The notes under the pieces were generated by a model. It worked only from the letters and a program-made list of their open reading frames with translations, was not told where the DNA came from and ran no database searches. A stretch of DNA of 64,000 bases from Chryseobacterium sp. FP211-J200 (GTDB lineage Bacteria > Bacteroidota > Bacteroidia > Flavobacteriales > Weeksellaceae): assembly GCF_001643375.1 (NCBI RefSeq), contig NZ_LSHB01000028.1, positions 62,001-126,000 on the forward strand, in the 5' to 3' direction. Position numbers and translations under genes: made by a program. Positions 17,040 to 25,743 of the stretch are shown one piece after another. The number at the start of each line of letters is the position of its first letter. The first letter of the stretch is position 1.

Positions 17040-18161
17040 ATGGCGAAGCGCGATTATTACGAAATATTAGAGATAAGCAAATCAGCAAGTGCTGAAGGAA
17101 TAAAGAAAGCCTACCGAAAGATGGCGATCAAGTATCACCCGGACAAAAATCCAGGTGACAAAGGAGCTGAAGAAAAATTCAAGGAAGCTGCAGAGGCTTA
17201 CGAAGTGCTAAGTGACGACAACAAGAAAGCGAGATATGACCAGTATGGCCACGCAGGTCTTGGTGGCGCAGGAGGCGGCGGTGGTTTCGGTGGCGGCTTT
17301 GGCGGCGGAATGAATATGGAGGACATCTTCAGTCAGTTCGGTGATATTTTCGGCGGTGGTGGATTTGGTGGTGGTCAGCAAAGACAACAGCAATCTCGTG
17401 GTTCTAATCTTCGTGTTCGCATCAAATTGAACTTGGAAGAGATAATCTCTGGAACTCAGAAAACCATCAAGGTCAAAAAAATGAAGCTGGCAAACGGCGT
17501 GACTTCCAAGACTTGTCCTACATGTGGCGGAAGCGGCGTGCAGGTGAGAATGATGAACACGATGTTCGGACAGATGCAGACGCAAACCACTTGTGGCACT
17601 TGCCAAGGTGTGGGTAAAGTGGCAGATAAGATCCCTGCTGGAGCTAATGCACAAGGTCTTGTGAAAGAAGATGAAGAGATCACGATCAACATCCCGGCTG
17701 GTGCAAGGGACGGCATCCAACTGAATGTAAGAGGAAAAGGTAACGATGCACCACTTGGTGGAACGCCTGGTGACCTTTTGGTCGTGGTAGAAGAGGAAGT
17801 GGATAAAGTCATCAAACGTGAAGGCGACAATCTTCATCAGGAACTTTATGTTTCTTTCGCAGAAGCAGCTTTGGGAACGACTAAGGAGATCAACGTGGTT
17901 GGTGGAAAAGTGAAGATCAAAGTAGATGAAGGAACACAGTCTGGCAAAATCCTAAGATTAGCAGGCAAAGGTCTTCCAAACATCGAAGGTTACGGTGGTA
18001 AAGGCGATATGTTTGTTCATATCAATGTCTGGACACCACAAAAACTGACGAAGGACCAAAAAGAGTTCTTCCAGAAACAAGTTGAAAACGGCGATATGAA
18101 CGCTGAACCAACAGGAAAAGAAAAGACATTCTTTGAAAAAGTAAAAGATATATTCAACTAA
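17040..18161 (+). CDS. dnaJ: Chaperone DnaJ with a reduced zinc-binding region
   Basis: A 373-residue DnaJ: J domain with HPD in [10 protein letters not shown], a Gly/Phe-rich linker (about residues 75-115), a cysteine-rich part, and two C-terminal substrate-binding domains. Canonical DnaJ has four CxxCxGxG motifs; only the middle two are present (CPTCGGSG and CGTCQGVG). The first is replaced by [10 protein letters not shown] and the fourth by IPAGANAQG, so zinc site I is absent and site II remains. Everything else is full length, so this is lineage-type variation rather than damage. It delivers unfolded proteins to DnaK. A strong terminator follows. Confidence 0.95.
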   Translation: MAKRDYYEILEISKSASAEGIKKAYRKMAIKYHPDKNPGDKGAEEKFKEAAEAYEVLSDDNKKARYDQYGHAGLGGAGGGGGFGGGFGGGMNMEDIFSQFGDIFGGGGFGGGQQRQQQSRGSNLRVRIKLNLEEIISGTQKTIKVKKMKLANGVTSKTCPTCGGSGVQVRMMNTMFGQMQTQTTCGTCQGVGKVADKIPAGANAQGLVKEDEEITINIPAGARDGIQLNVRGKGNDAPLGGTPGDLLVVVEEEVDKVIKREGDNLHQELYVSFAEAALGTTKEINVVGGKVKIKVDEGTQSGKILRLAGKGLPNIEGYGGKGDMFVHINVWTPQKLTKDQKEFFQKQVENGDMNAEPTGKEKTFFEKVKDIFN

Positions 18162-18166
18162 ATATT

Positions 18167-18194
18167 AAAGAGACTCGATTGAGTCTCTTTTTTT
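18167..18194 (+). terminator. Terminator after dnaJ
   Basis: 10-bp perfect stem AAAGAGACTC-gatt-GAGTCTCTTT followed by Ts. Confidence 0.92.
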
Positions 18195-18213
18195 ATTATT
18201 ATAATTTCCATAA

Positions 18214-18299
18214 AAACTCTGAAAGAGTTTAATGTCAGTAGCCGTGGGTGCAACCCATGTAGAATAACGTTTCCAATTTAGGAAACCCTGAAAGGGTTT
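18214..18299 (+). repeat. Cluster of four small hairpins, REP-like
   Basis: Successive hairpins: AAACTC-tgaaa-GAGTTT (18214-18230), TGGGT-gca-ACCCA (18245-18257), GTTTCC-aattta-GGAAAC (18269-18286) and AAACCC-tgaaa-GGGTTT (18283-18299, overlapping the third). The first two repeat the architecture of the element at 4446-4491. It lies between dnaJ and the convergent metal regulator. Confidence 0.65.
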
Positions 18300-18315
18300 A
18301 ATTTGAAATTGTAAT

Positions 18316-18963
18316 TTACTTCACCAACAACCTTTCACAAACTGTTTTACTGAAATTTTCCTCTCTACCATTATAAGCCACCAACATCGATTGGTCGAAA
18401 CCTTCGATCTGCAGGATCTTCAATTTTGTACCAAGGCTCAGGTCTCTCTTATTAAGGAAATTAAGAAAATCTTCTGATGAGGTGGTCACCGATGCCAATT
18501 CCACGGTTTCGTTTTCCTTGCATTTGCTCAACTTCTTATGATCAGGCTGCAGCACATTGCCGTCTTTGTCAGGGATTGGTTCGCCGTGAGGATCCATCTT
18601 TGGATAGTTCAGGATCTCATCCATTTTATCAAAAAATGCATCGGAATGGATGTGTTCCAGTTGTTCCGCGATCTCATGGACATTTTCCCACCCGAAACCC
18701 ATTTTCTCAACTAAGAACATTTCGGTCAATCGGTGTTTTCTCACAATGAGCGATGCTTCTTTTTTTCCGGATTCTGTGAGTTTGATGGGTTTGTAGGATT
18801 CATATTTCACCCAGTTTTTCTCAGCAAATTTCTTTACCATGCTGTTCACAGATGGCATTTTAATATTAAGCTGTCTGCTGAGATCGTTCACGGAAACTTC
18901 ATCATTCTCATTCACAAGATGATAAAGGGCCTTCAAATAATTTTCTTCGGTCAAGGAATTCAT
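18316..18963 (-). CDS. DtxR/MntR-family metal-dependent transcriptional regulator
   Basis: A 215-residue iron- or manganese-responsive repressor. The N-terminal winged helix (SLTEENYLKALYHLVNENDE, then VNDLSRQLNIKMPSVNSMVK) is followed by the metal-binding dimerisation domain (RKHRLTEMFLVEKMGFGWEN, EQLEHIHSD) and a C-terminal FeoA/SH3-like domain (about residues 140-215). It binds DNA when loaded with metal and represses uptake genes. Its start codon is only 4 bases after a perfect TAnnTTTG box, implying a leaderless mRNA. Iron versus manganese cannot be settled by eye. Confidence 0.9.
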   Translation of the reverse strand: MNSLTEENYLKALYHLVNENDEVSVNDLSRQLNIKMPSVNSMVKKFAEKNWVKYESYKPIKLTESGKKEASLIVRKHRLTEMFLVEKMGFGWENVHEIAEQLEHIHSDAFFDKMDEILNYPKMDPHGEPIPDKDGNVLQPDHKKLSKCKENETVELASVTTSSEDFLNFLNKRDLSLGTKLKILQIEGFDQSMLVAYNGREENFSKTVCERLLVK

Positions 18964-18967
18964 AATT

Positions 18968-18975
18968 CAAAATTA
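18968..18975 (-). promoter_or_regulatory. -7 element TAATTTTG, 4 bases before ATG
   Basis: Perfect TAnnTTTG on the minus strand with a TTGA 19 bases further upstream as -33 box; ATG begins 4 bases after it. Confidence 0.65.
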
Positions 18976-19052
18976 AGAAATAGTTAGAAGCCAATCAATT
19001 TTTAACTAACAATTTAATGCTGTTTTAATTTTAGCTCATAAATCAAAATCAA

Positions 19053-19060
19053 TACCTTTG
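19053..19060 (+). promoter_or_regulatory. -7 element TACCTTTG
   Basis: Perfect TAnnTTTG with a TTTT about 20 bases upstream; 24-base leader to the aldolase-like gene. Confidence 0.55.
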
Positions 19061-19084
19061 AATCTTCAAAAAGAAGAAAGAAAA

Positions 19085-20116
19085 ATGAAGAAATATGCCT
19101 TTAAAAATGATTACTCAGAAGGTTGTCATCCGAATATATTAGAAGCATTAATAAAAACAAACCTCGATCAGCAAAACGGCTACGGCTACGATGATCATTC
19201 CGAAGAAGCCAGAGAATTGATCAAGAAAAAACTGAATGATCAAAATGCAGATATCTATTTTGTAAGTGGCGGAACTCAAGCCAATCTTTTGGTGATCTCC
19301 TCTATTCTTCGGCCTCATGAAAGTGTGATCTCTGCAGAGACTGGACACATCTTTACCAACGAAGCTGGCGCCATAGAAGCTACTGGTCACAAGGTTCACG
19401 GAGTCATAACTGACGACGGAAAACTAAAACCAGAGCACATCCAATCCTTTTTGGATGCGCATACCAACAAACCACATCAGCTGAAACAAAAGTTGGTTTA
19501 CATCTCGAATTCCACAGAGATTGGAACGATCTATCAAAAGCAAGAACTGAAAGAATTATATGAGTTTTGCCAATCTAATGATCTTTATCTTTTTATGGAC
19601 GGCGCAAGAATAGGGCAAGCTCTGACATCAGAAGTCAATGATCTGACCTTGGAAGATGTGGCCAATTTCACGGACGTTTTCTACCTCGGCGGAACTAAGA
19701 ATGGCGCACTTCTCGGCGAAGCAATTGTCATCACGAATGATAAATTAAAAGAAGATTTCGGTTTCCATATCAAGCAGAAAGGCGCGATGCTGGCAAAAGG
19801 CAGATTGCTGGGAATCCAGTTTTTGGAATTGATGAAACATGATCTCTATTTTGATCTGGCGAAGATTTCCAATGTTCAGGCAATGAAGATCAAATCAGCT
19901 TTTCAAATGAAGGGATTTCAGTTTTTATCAGAAACTTTTACCAATCAAATATTCCCAATTCTCAGTAATTCTCAAATCGAAAAACTATCAGAAAATTTTG
20001 ATTTCTATGTTTGGAAAAAGATGGATGAAGAGAATTCTGCAATTCGACTGATCACTTCTTGGGCAACTTCGGATGAGGTTGTAGAAGATTTTATTAAAGA
20101 GATTAAGGCTTTGTGA
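19085..20116 (+). CDS. Threonine aldolase-like PLP enzyme (beta-eliminating lyase family)
   Basis: A 343-residue fold-type I PLP enzyme. It starts with KNDYSEGCHPNILEAL, has the cofactor-stacking SGGTQANLL, the HIFTNEAGAIEATGHK block and the PLP-binding lysine in YLGGTKNGALLGE. These are signatures of low-specificity threonine aldolases, which split threonine or allo-threonine into glycine and acetaldehyde. I use ATG 19085; a TTG at 19058 overlaps the predicted promoter and is unlikely. It is divergent from the metal regulator and followed by a shared terminator. Related beta-eliminating lyases cannot be excluded. Confidence 0.85.
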   Translation: MKKYAFKNDYSEGCHPNILEALIKTNLDQQNGYGYDDHSEEARELIKKKLNDQNADIYFVSGGTQANLLVISSILRPHESVISAETGHIFTNEAGAIEATGHKVHGVITDDGKLKPEHIQSFLDAHTNKPHQLKQKLVYISNSTEIGTIYQKQELKELYEFCQSNDLYLFMDGARIGQALTSEVNDLTLEDVANFTDVFYLGGTKNGALLGEAIVITNDKLKEDFGFHIKQKGAMLAKGRLLGIQFLELMKHDLYFDLAKISNVQAMKIKSAFQMKGFQFLSETFTNQIFPILSNSQIEKLSENFDFYVWKKMDEENSAIRLITSWATSDEVVEDFIKEIKAL

Positions 20117-20145
20117 ATTTTGAATTTCCTTGAAATTTAAACATA

Positions 20146-20174
20146 AAAAAACTCCCATATTTTGGGAGTTTTTG
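20146..20174. terminator. Bidirectional terminator between aldolase and lgt
   Basis: Inverted repeat AAAAACTCCCA / TGGGAGTTTTT between converging genes. Confidence 0.88.
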
Positions 20175-20176
20175 TT

Positions 20177-21445
20177 TTATACTGTTTCCGCTTTCGGAAG
20201 TTTATATTTCTTTGAGATGATCATAATCACTGCTCCGGCAATCATAAACGGAATACTCAAGATCTGTCCGGTATTAAGTCCGGCAAATGAAATAAACTCG
20301 TCGCCTTGAGGTTCTTTCAGGAATTCTACAAAGAAACGGATCGCCCAAAGAATGATAAAGAATAAGCCGAATAGCCAACCTTGCTGATACTTCTTATCGG
20401 TTTTTCTATACAAGAACCAAAGCAGAATGAACAAGCAAACATAACCAAATGCCTCAAACAACTGCGTTGGATATCTCGGGATGGTCACACCATATTCTGA
20501 ACTTTGTTGAGGGAAAAGGAGTGCAAAAGGAGAAGTAGGGTCAACTTGCTTACCGATGATCTCTGAGTTGAAGAAATTTCCCATTCTCACAAAAGCACCG
20601 CCGGAAGCCACTACGATCCCGATTCTATCATAGACCCAAAGTGGATTTTTCTTGATGATTCTAAAACTGTAATATAAGGTTGTCGCAATTACAGCAATCG
20701 CCGCACCGTGACTTGCCAACCCGGAAAACCCTGTAAAATGGAGACCTCCTTTTGTACTGATCGGTAAAAAGACACTCAAAAAATCTTCCTTGAAAAGTTC
20801 AGGCTGATAAAAAATAACGTGTCCCAATCTAGCTCCCAAAATAGTTCCAATCAACGTGTAAGTGAAAAACGGCTCCAGATATTTCTCGTCCACACCATCG
20901 ATCTTGAAGATCTTTGCCATGATAAAATAGCCCAATCCAAAAGCCAAGATGAACATCAAACTGTAAAAATGCAACATCACCGGACCCAATTTAATTCCTT
21001 TCACAAGGTCCCAAATTTTAAAACTTGTTTCCAGTTCCGCATTATCAGTCGGTTTCAGAACTCGTTTTGATTTCAAAAGATATTTGAAGTTTTCTATGTT
21101 CTTTTGTTCCAAGGTCGCATCAACAGGTTTCAGATCCTTATCTAAAAACTGAAATCCATTATTCTTAAATGTTCCCAAGATATTCTGGATGCTAGACAGA
21201 TGTTCCGCAGATTCTGCCGTGATATTGTCCTCATTCAATATCACCAATTCATTGGGAAGATTTCGTGTAGCCTCGTTATAAAAAAGCGTCGTATTTTGCG
21301 TTGCGAAGATCTTCACTGCAACAGTTTCTTTGTTGTTGATCTTCAAAGTCCCGTCAGAAAGGTCGTTTGTGGTACTTTGGGAAGAGACCATTTGGAAAAT
21401 TCCTGCAAAAAGAATCAAATAAATTCTTAAAAAAAAGTTGTTCAT
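20177..21445 (-). CDS. lgt: Prolipoprotein diacylglyceryl transferase with a long N-terminal extension
   Basis: Lgt moves diacylglycerol from phosphatidylglycerol to the lipobox cysteine of lipoproteins. The membrane part (about residues 150-410) has the family signature RMGNFFNSEIIG, the SGLASHGAAI block with the essential His, and GARLGHVIFYQP, with about seven membrane segments. Unusually, the protein is 422 residues; most Lgt are about 260-300. The first 140-150 residues start with a signal-like segment (ending VSSQ) followed by a soluble, probably periplasmic domain of unknown function. The extension is in frame with no internal stop. yidD lies 12 bases upstream on the same strand. Confidence 0.92.
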   Translation of the reverse strand: MNNFFLRIYLILFAGIFQMVSSQSTTNDLSDGTLKINNKETVAVKIFATQNTTLFYNEATRNLPNELVILNEDNITAESAEHLSSIQNILGTFKNNGFQFLDKDLKPVDATLEQKNIENFKYLLKSKRVLKPTDNAELETSFKIWDLVKGIKLGPVMLHFYSLMFILAFGLGYFIMAKIFKIDGVDEKYLEPFFTYTLIGTILGARLGHVIFYQPELFKEDFLSVFLPISTKGGLHFTGFSGLASHGAAIAVIATTLYYSFRIIKKNPLWVYDRIGIVVASGGAFVRMGNFFNSEIIGKQVDPTSPFALLFPQQSSEYGVTIPRYPTQLFEAFGYVCLFILLWFLYRKTDKKYQQGWLFGLFFIILWAIRFFVEFLKEPQGDEFISFAGLNTGQILSIPFMIAGAVIMIISKKYKLPKAETV

Positions 21446-21457
21446 TGATAGTTGATT

Positions 21458-21694
21458 TTAATGTTTTTTTGGTGGCACCGGATCATAACCTTCGCCTCCC
21501 CAAGGATGGCAGCTCGCAATTCTTTTCATTGCCAGCCAGCTCCCTTTCAGCAGTCCGTGGACCTTCAGCGCTTCCAAAGTGTAATGCGAACAGGTCGGGT
21601 CATATCTGCAATTCTTACCAAGAAATGGCGAGATAGCGAGCTGATAGAACTTTATCAAGACCACGATCGGAAATGTGAGTACTTTGTTAAGCAT
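21458..21694 (-). CDS. yidD: Membrane protein insertion efficiency factor YidD
   Basis: A 78-residue Yid[21 protein letters not shown] then [12 protein letters not shown], and [12 protein letters not shown], all conserved in the family. YidD is a small amphipathic membrane-associated protein that assists YidC insertion. I use the internal ATG at 21694, which gives the family's normal length; the upstream ATG would add 19 residues overlapping the promoter box. Forms a two-gene unit with lgt. Confidence 0.93.
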   Translation of the reverse strand: MLNKVLTFPIVVLIKFYQLAISPFLGKNCRYDPTCSHYTLEALKVHGLLKGSWLAMKRIASCHPWGGEGYDPVPPKKH

Positions 21695-21709
21695 AATTTT
21701 TAAGCTATG

Positions 21710-21717
21710 CAAAAATA
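21710..21717 (-). promoter_or_regulatory. -7 element TATTTTTG for yidD-lgt
   Basis: Perfect TAnnTTTG on the minus strand, 15 bases before the yidD ATG. Confidence 0.55.
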
Positions 21718-21768
21718 GCAGAAAAATCAGAACAGAACGGAAATTACGCAATTAATAATCATTTTTAT

Positions 21769-21875
21769 GCCAGCTTTAACCGCCTTCCACTCCCAATCTT
21801 TTTTGCGGCAAGTTTCCGGTTCAATAGAGTGGGAGACCATGCAAAAAAGGATTTCCGTTCAAGTCGGGCTGCAGA
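21769..21875 (+). repeat. Dispersed structured intergenic element, copy D
   Basis: Starts GCCAGC and ends GGGCTGC. The inner stem is AATCTTTTTTGC (21795-21806) against GCAAAAAAGGATT (21841-21853), nearly perfect with one bulge. The loop carries an extra segment compared with copies A-C. Lies between divergent yidD and the MFS gene. Confidence 0.82.
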
Positions 21876-21991
21876 TTTCAGGGTTAGTTCACATTTTGTC
21901 AATAATGTTACAATTACGGTTTTTATTATGAACCCAATTTAAACAATAGTTTAATTTAATCTTACCATTTGACATTTTAAATCCCCAAAAC

Positions 21992-22022
21992 TTGAATTTC
22001 TATTTTAAAAACAAGACTTTTG
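21992..22022 (+). promoter_or_regulatory. Promoter of the MFS gene
   Basis: TTG at 21992-21994, then 20 bases, then GACTTTTG (22015-22022, one mismatch to TAnnTTTG). The ATG follows after 4 bases. Confidence 0.55.
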
Positions 22023-22026
22023 CAAA

Positions 22027-23178
22027 ATGGATAAGAGAATACTTCCGCTCACACTTGGCGGATTGGCAATTGGGACTACAGAATTCGTGATCATGGCACT
22101 TTTGCCAGACGTAGCAAAATCTTTGAACATCTCGATTCCCCAAGCTGGACATTTTATTTCCTCTTATGCAGCAGGCGTGGTTGTAGGTGCGCCTATTTTG
22201 GTTGCGTACGCCGCCAAGTTTCCTCCCAAAAGAATTTTGATTTTCTTGATGATTGCCTTCACCATCTTCAATGGATTGTCGGCTCTGTCAAATGATTATT
22301 ACACGATGATGATCCTCAGATTCTTATCAGGTCTTCCTCATGGTGCTTTTTTTGGTGTTGGGATCGTGGTTTCGTCAAGATTGGCAAAACCTGGTAAACA
22401 GGCACAGAGCATTGCCATGATGTTTGCAGGACTTACATTGGCCAATCTTGCGATGGTTCCATTCGTCACTTGGCTCGGTCATCAGCTGTCATGGCGGTAT
22501 GCTTTCGGTGTCGTTTCTTTGATCGGATTGGTTACCATTGTTGCGCTTAAGTTTCTGCTTCCTTATATGAACAGTCTGAGAACCGTCACTTTGAAAGATG
22601 AATTGGAGTTTTTCAAAACAATCAAAGCGTGGCATATAATTTCGATCTCAGCGATTGGATTTGGAGGTTTGTTCGCTTGGTTCAGTTACATCACGCCTTT
22701 GATGACAAACGTTTCAAAATTTCCGACAGATTCCATCGCTTACATTATGGTTTTGGCAGGTTCCGGAATGGTCATAGGAAATTTTCTGGGTGGTGTAATG
22801 TCCGACAAAATGCGACCTGCATTAGCGGCATCTATACTTTTTGCAGCAATGATCTTGGCTTTGGTCTGTGTGTTTTTCTTCTCAGAGAACAAAATTATTT
22901 CCCTTGTTCTGACTTTCATTTGTGGTGTCTTGTCAATGTCGGTGGGAACGCCTATCAACATTATTATGCTGCGAACTGCCAAAAATTCGGAAATGATGGC
23001 TGCAGCTATTATGCAGGCGGCTTTTAATATCGCAAATTCCTTTGGTGCATTTTTCGGTGGATTGCCTTTGGAGTACGGATTATCTTATAACTATCCGTCC
23101 CTGGTTGGTGCAGGATTATCAATTATCGGATTAGTTCTTTGTCTTGGATTTATGAGAAAATATAAGCCTGTTATTTAA
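22027..23178 (+). CDS. MFS transporter, AraJ/YdhP-like
   Basis: A 383-residue major facilitator with about 12 membrane segments. The start ILPLTLGGLAIGTTEFVIMA, then LLPDVAKSLN, and FLSGLPHGAFFGVG are typical of the DHA1 AraJ/YdhP group of sugar or drug efflux permeases. Direction and substrate cannot be read from sequence; export of small sugars or toxic compounds is usual for the group. It stands alone, and its 3' end overlaps the convergent alkB-like gene by 8 bases. Confidence 0.87.
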   Translation: MDKRILPLTLGGLAIGTTEFVIMALLPDVAKSLNISIPQAGHFISSYAAGVVVGAPILVAYAAKFPPKRILIFLMIAFTIFNGLSALSNDYYTMMILRFLSGLPHGAFFGVGIVVSSRLAKPGKQAQSIAMMFAGLTLANLAMVPFVTWLGHQLSWRYAFGVVSLIGLVTIVALKFLLPYMNSLRTVTLKDELEFFKTIKAWHIISISAIGFGGLFAWFSYITPLMTNVSKFPTDSIAYIMVLAGSGMVIGNFLGGVMSDKMRPALAASILFAAMILALVCVFFFSENKIISLVLTFICGVLSMSVGTPINIIMLRTAKNSEMMAAAIMQAAFNIANSFGAFFGGLPLEYGLSYNYPSLVGAGLSIIGLVLCLGFMRKYKPVI

Positions 23179-23785
23179 ATTTGTCAATTGTCCTAAAAGT
23201 TAGGCTGATTCTCGGTTTTAAGATTCTCGTGGTCGTTGGTAATCTGTGAAGCCAGAACTTCTGCGTCGTATCTTTCATCATCAATAGACTTCCGTTTTCC
23301 AAAATCAATGAAACCAATTCTTTCGAAGTTTTATGTTTGAAATTGAATTTGCGTTCAGCTCCAAAACTTACAGAACTGATGGCGCCATTTTCCTTCAAAT
23401 CCTTTTCGCCATCGCTGTGATAGGCCATTCCTTCTGAGCCGTCGTGATAAAGATTTAAGAGACAAGAATTAAAACTTTCACCACTCACAGATTCTATTTT
23501 GTCTTTGATTTCCAGTAATGTTTTATTCCACATTAAAGCCGTTTTTGTTCGTCCGGAATACGTGTAGCTGAAAGGTTCGTTTCCGTACCAAGCAACTTTT
23601 CGTTTGGTCTCGATGAGTTTTCCGAAGATGACGGCTTGATCACTTTTCCATTCGATCTCGGTCATTAGTTTGTTGAAATAATCGTTCGCTTCTTCCTCAG
23701 AAAACACTTTTCCGTAATAAGATGTTACGCCGTCATAAGGCAGGATGTTTTCTAATAATTCAAATTGGTCTTCAAAAAGGCTCAT
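23171..23785 (-). CDS. AlkB-type alpha-ketoglutarate-dependent dioxygenase
   Basis: A 204-residue AlkB-family enzyme. The iron ligands are visible as the HSD in MAYHSDGEKDL and the His in KFWLHRLP; the 2-oxoglutarate-binding Arg lies in LKPRISLTFRTI. AlkB enzymes remove methyl groups from alkylated DNA or RNA by oxidation. The N-terminal LLENILPYDGVTSYYG and GRTKTALMW fit the nucleotide-recognition lid. Its start codon shares one base with the stop of the upstream lipoprotein gene, so they are probably translationally coupled. Confidence 0.88.
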   Translation of the reverse strand: MSLFEDQFELLENILPYDGVTSYYGKVFSEEEANDYFNKLMTEIEWKSDQAVIFGKLIETKRKVAWYGNEPFSYTYSGRTKTALMWNKTLLEIKDKIESVSGESFNSCLLNLYHDGSEGMAYHSDGEKDLKENGAISSVSFGAERKFNFKHKTSKELVSLILENGSLLMMKDTTQKFWLHRLPTTTRILKPRISLTFRTIDKFK

Positions 23786-24240
23786 TATTTTGCTTCTTCA
23801 AAATTGTCGTAATATGTGAAATCTTTCGTTATTTTTCCATTCTCGATGGTGAAAATAGTGGAAATTGGAAGTTTAAATTTTGATTGGTCTGGTGCAGTTC
23901 CTGTGGAAATAAATTCAACAATAATGTTTTTCTCTCCAGAAGGATAGACCTGAATCACCTTATCTTTTAAATATGGGAAAACCTGATTGAGCTCCGTATA
24001 TTTTTTAACAAATTCATTTTTAGACTGTTTTACAATTCCGTTTCCGAAAGATGGATCTTTGAATTCTGCATTTTCAACATAAAGCTCAGAAAGTTCTTTC
24101 CACTTGTGCTCATTGAAAAGTTTAAAATAATTTTCAATCAATTTTTCATTCTCAGCTTGAATTTTGTCATTAGAATTACTGCAAGAAATCAACATTGAAC
24201 AGAAAATCATTCCCGAAATCAGAATTTTGATGGCTTTCAT
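23785..24240 (-). CDS. NTF2/SnoaL-like lipoprotein
   Basis: A 151-residue lipoprotein (MKAIKILISGMIFCSMLISC, cysteine at 20). The mature part (ENYFKLFNEHKWKELSELYV, FTIENGKITKDFTYYD) has the cone-shaped NTF2/SnoaL-like pattern. Such domains bind small ligands or act as simple enzymes; no catalytic residues are obvious. It is coupled to the AlkB-like gene. Function unknown. Confidence 0.72.
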   Translation of the reverse strand: MKAIKILISGMIFCSMLISCSNSNDKIQAENEKLIENYFKLFNEHKWKELSELYVENAEFKDPSFGNGIVKQSKNEFVKKYTELNQVFPYLKDKVIQVYPSGEKNIIVEFISTGTAPDQSKFKLPISTIFTIENGKITKDFTYYDNFEEAK

Positions 24241-24340
24241 TTGATCTGGTTTAAGGTTCTAAAATACGATTAAGTTTTCACTTAATTATGAATGACAAAG
24301 TTTAGCATTCCAAATTTCCAATCCTTATTCTATAAATCCT

Positions 24341-24348
24341 TATTTTTG
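24341..24348 (+). promoter_or_regulatory. -7 element TATTTTTG for hisS
   Basis: Perfect TAnnTTTG, 42 bases upstream of the hisS ATG. Confidence 0.55.
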
Positions 24349-24390
24349 CAATCGATTATCAATTATCAATCATCATTTATCCATTATAAA

Positions 24391-25740
24391 ATGAAGCCGA
24401 GCTTAGCAAAAGGAACGAGAGATTTTACAGCGAAAGAAGTTTCCAGAAGAAAATACATCATCAATGTTTTACAGAATAATTTCGAACTATTCGGATTCCA
24501 ACCTTTGGAAACCCCAAGTTTTGAAAATCTTTCTACTCTGACAGGAAAATACGGCGAAGAAGGTGATCGATTGATCTTCAAAATTTTGAATTCCGGAGAT
24601 TACGCTTCAAAGACAAATGATGAAGATTGGGGAAACAAAAATTCTCAAAAATTAATTTCTCAAATCTCAGAAAAAGCGCTTCGTTACGACCTTACAGTTC
24701 CATTCGCAAGATTTGTTGCAATGAATCAAGGGCAGTTAGCTTTTCCTTACAAACGTTATCAGATCCAGCCGGTTTGGCGTGCAGATCGTCCTCAGAAAGG
24801 AAGATTCAGAGAGTTTTACCAATGTGATGCAGATGTTGTAGGAAGCACGAGTCTTTGGCAAGAAGTGGAGTTGTTGCAATTGTATTTTAAATCGTTTGAT
24901 GATTTGAATTTAGCGGTTTCAGTTCACATCAATAACAGAAAGATCCTTTCCGGAATTGCAGAATATGCAGGAATTGCAGATCAGTTGATCGATTTCACCG
25001 TTGCGCTTGATAAATTAGATAAAATCGGAAAAGATGGTGTCACGAAAGAAATGCTGGAAAAAGGAATCTCGGAAGAAGCAATCTCAAAATTGGATTTCCT
25101 TTTCAATCAAACCAATGATGCGCTGGAAAATCTATCAAACCTAAAAGTAAAATTCACAGGAAACGAAACTGGACTGAAAGGTGTTGAAGAATTGGAATTT
25201 GTTATCAAAAATGCGTTGGAATTGGGAATTAATTCTGAAGATCTGGTTTTTGACATCACACTTGCAAGAGGTTTGGATTATTACACAGGAGCTATTTTTG
25301 AAGTGAAAGCGAAGGATGTAGCGATGGGTTCCATTGGCGGCGGCGGACGTTATGATAACCTGACGGAAGTTTTCGGTGTTAAAGATGTTCCCGGAATTGG
25401 GATTTCTTTTGGATTGGACAGAATCTATCTCGTCATGGAAGAATTGGGAATTTTCCCAGAAGATTCTGATGTGAAAGTAAAATATCTTTTTGCCAACTAC
25501 GGAGAAACAGAATCTATAGAAGCTTTAAAATTAATATCAAAATTAAGAGCCAAAAATATCTCAGCAGAACTTTATCCCGAAGCTTCAAAACTGAAAAAGC
25601 AGTTCACGTACGCTGAGAAAAAAGGCATTGAAAATCTGGTTTTCCTAGGCGAACAGGAGATTAAAGATGGAAATGTAACTGTGAAAAATCTGCAGGCTGG
25701 CGAACAACAAACTTTAAAGATTGAAGAATTTTTAGATTAA
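24391..25740 (+). CDS. hisS: Histidyl-tRNA synthetase
   Basis: A 449-residue class II synthetase that charges tRNA-His. Signatures: [10 protein letters not shown] at the N-terminus, motif 2 region [20 protein letters not shown] with FYQCD, the histidine-binding loops [10 protein letters not shown] and GGGGRYDNL, and motif 3 [11 protein letters not shown]. The C-terminal anticodon-binding domain starts near residue 365. I chose ATG 24391 because it lies next to the conserved N-terminus; an upstream ATG at 24292 would add 33 atypical residues and precede the promoter box. Monocistronic. Confidence 0.97.
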   Translation: MKPSLAKGTRDFTAKEVSRRKYIINVLQNNFELFGFQPLETPSFENLSTLTGKYGEEGDRLIFKILNSGDYASKTNDEDWGNKNSQKLISQISEKALRYDLTVPFARFVAMNQGQLAFPYKRYQIQPVWRADRPQKGRFREFYQCDADVVGSTSLWQEVELLQLYFKSFDDLNLAVSVHINNRKILSGIAEYAGIADQLIDFTVALDKLDKIGKDGVTKEMLEKGISEEAISKLDFLFNQTNDALENLSNLKVKFTGNETGLKGVEELEFVIKNALELGINSEDLVFDITLARGLDYYTGAIFEVKAKDVAMGSIGGGGRYDNLTEVFGVKDVPGIGISFGLDRIYLVMEELGIFPEDSDVKVKYLFANYGETESIEALKLISKLRAKNISAELYPEASKLKKQFTYAEKKGIENLVFLGEQEIKDGNVTVKNLQAGEQQTLKIEEFLD

Positions 25741-25743
25741 AAT

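Noticed and set aside
17208-17837. Long open frame antisense to dnaJ
   Set aside because: It mirrors the Gly- and Lys-rich dnaJ codons, has no family features, and its composition is explained by the opposite strand.
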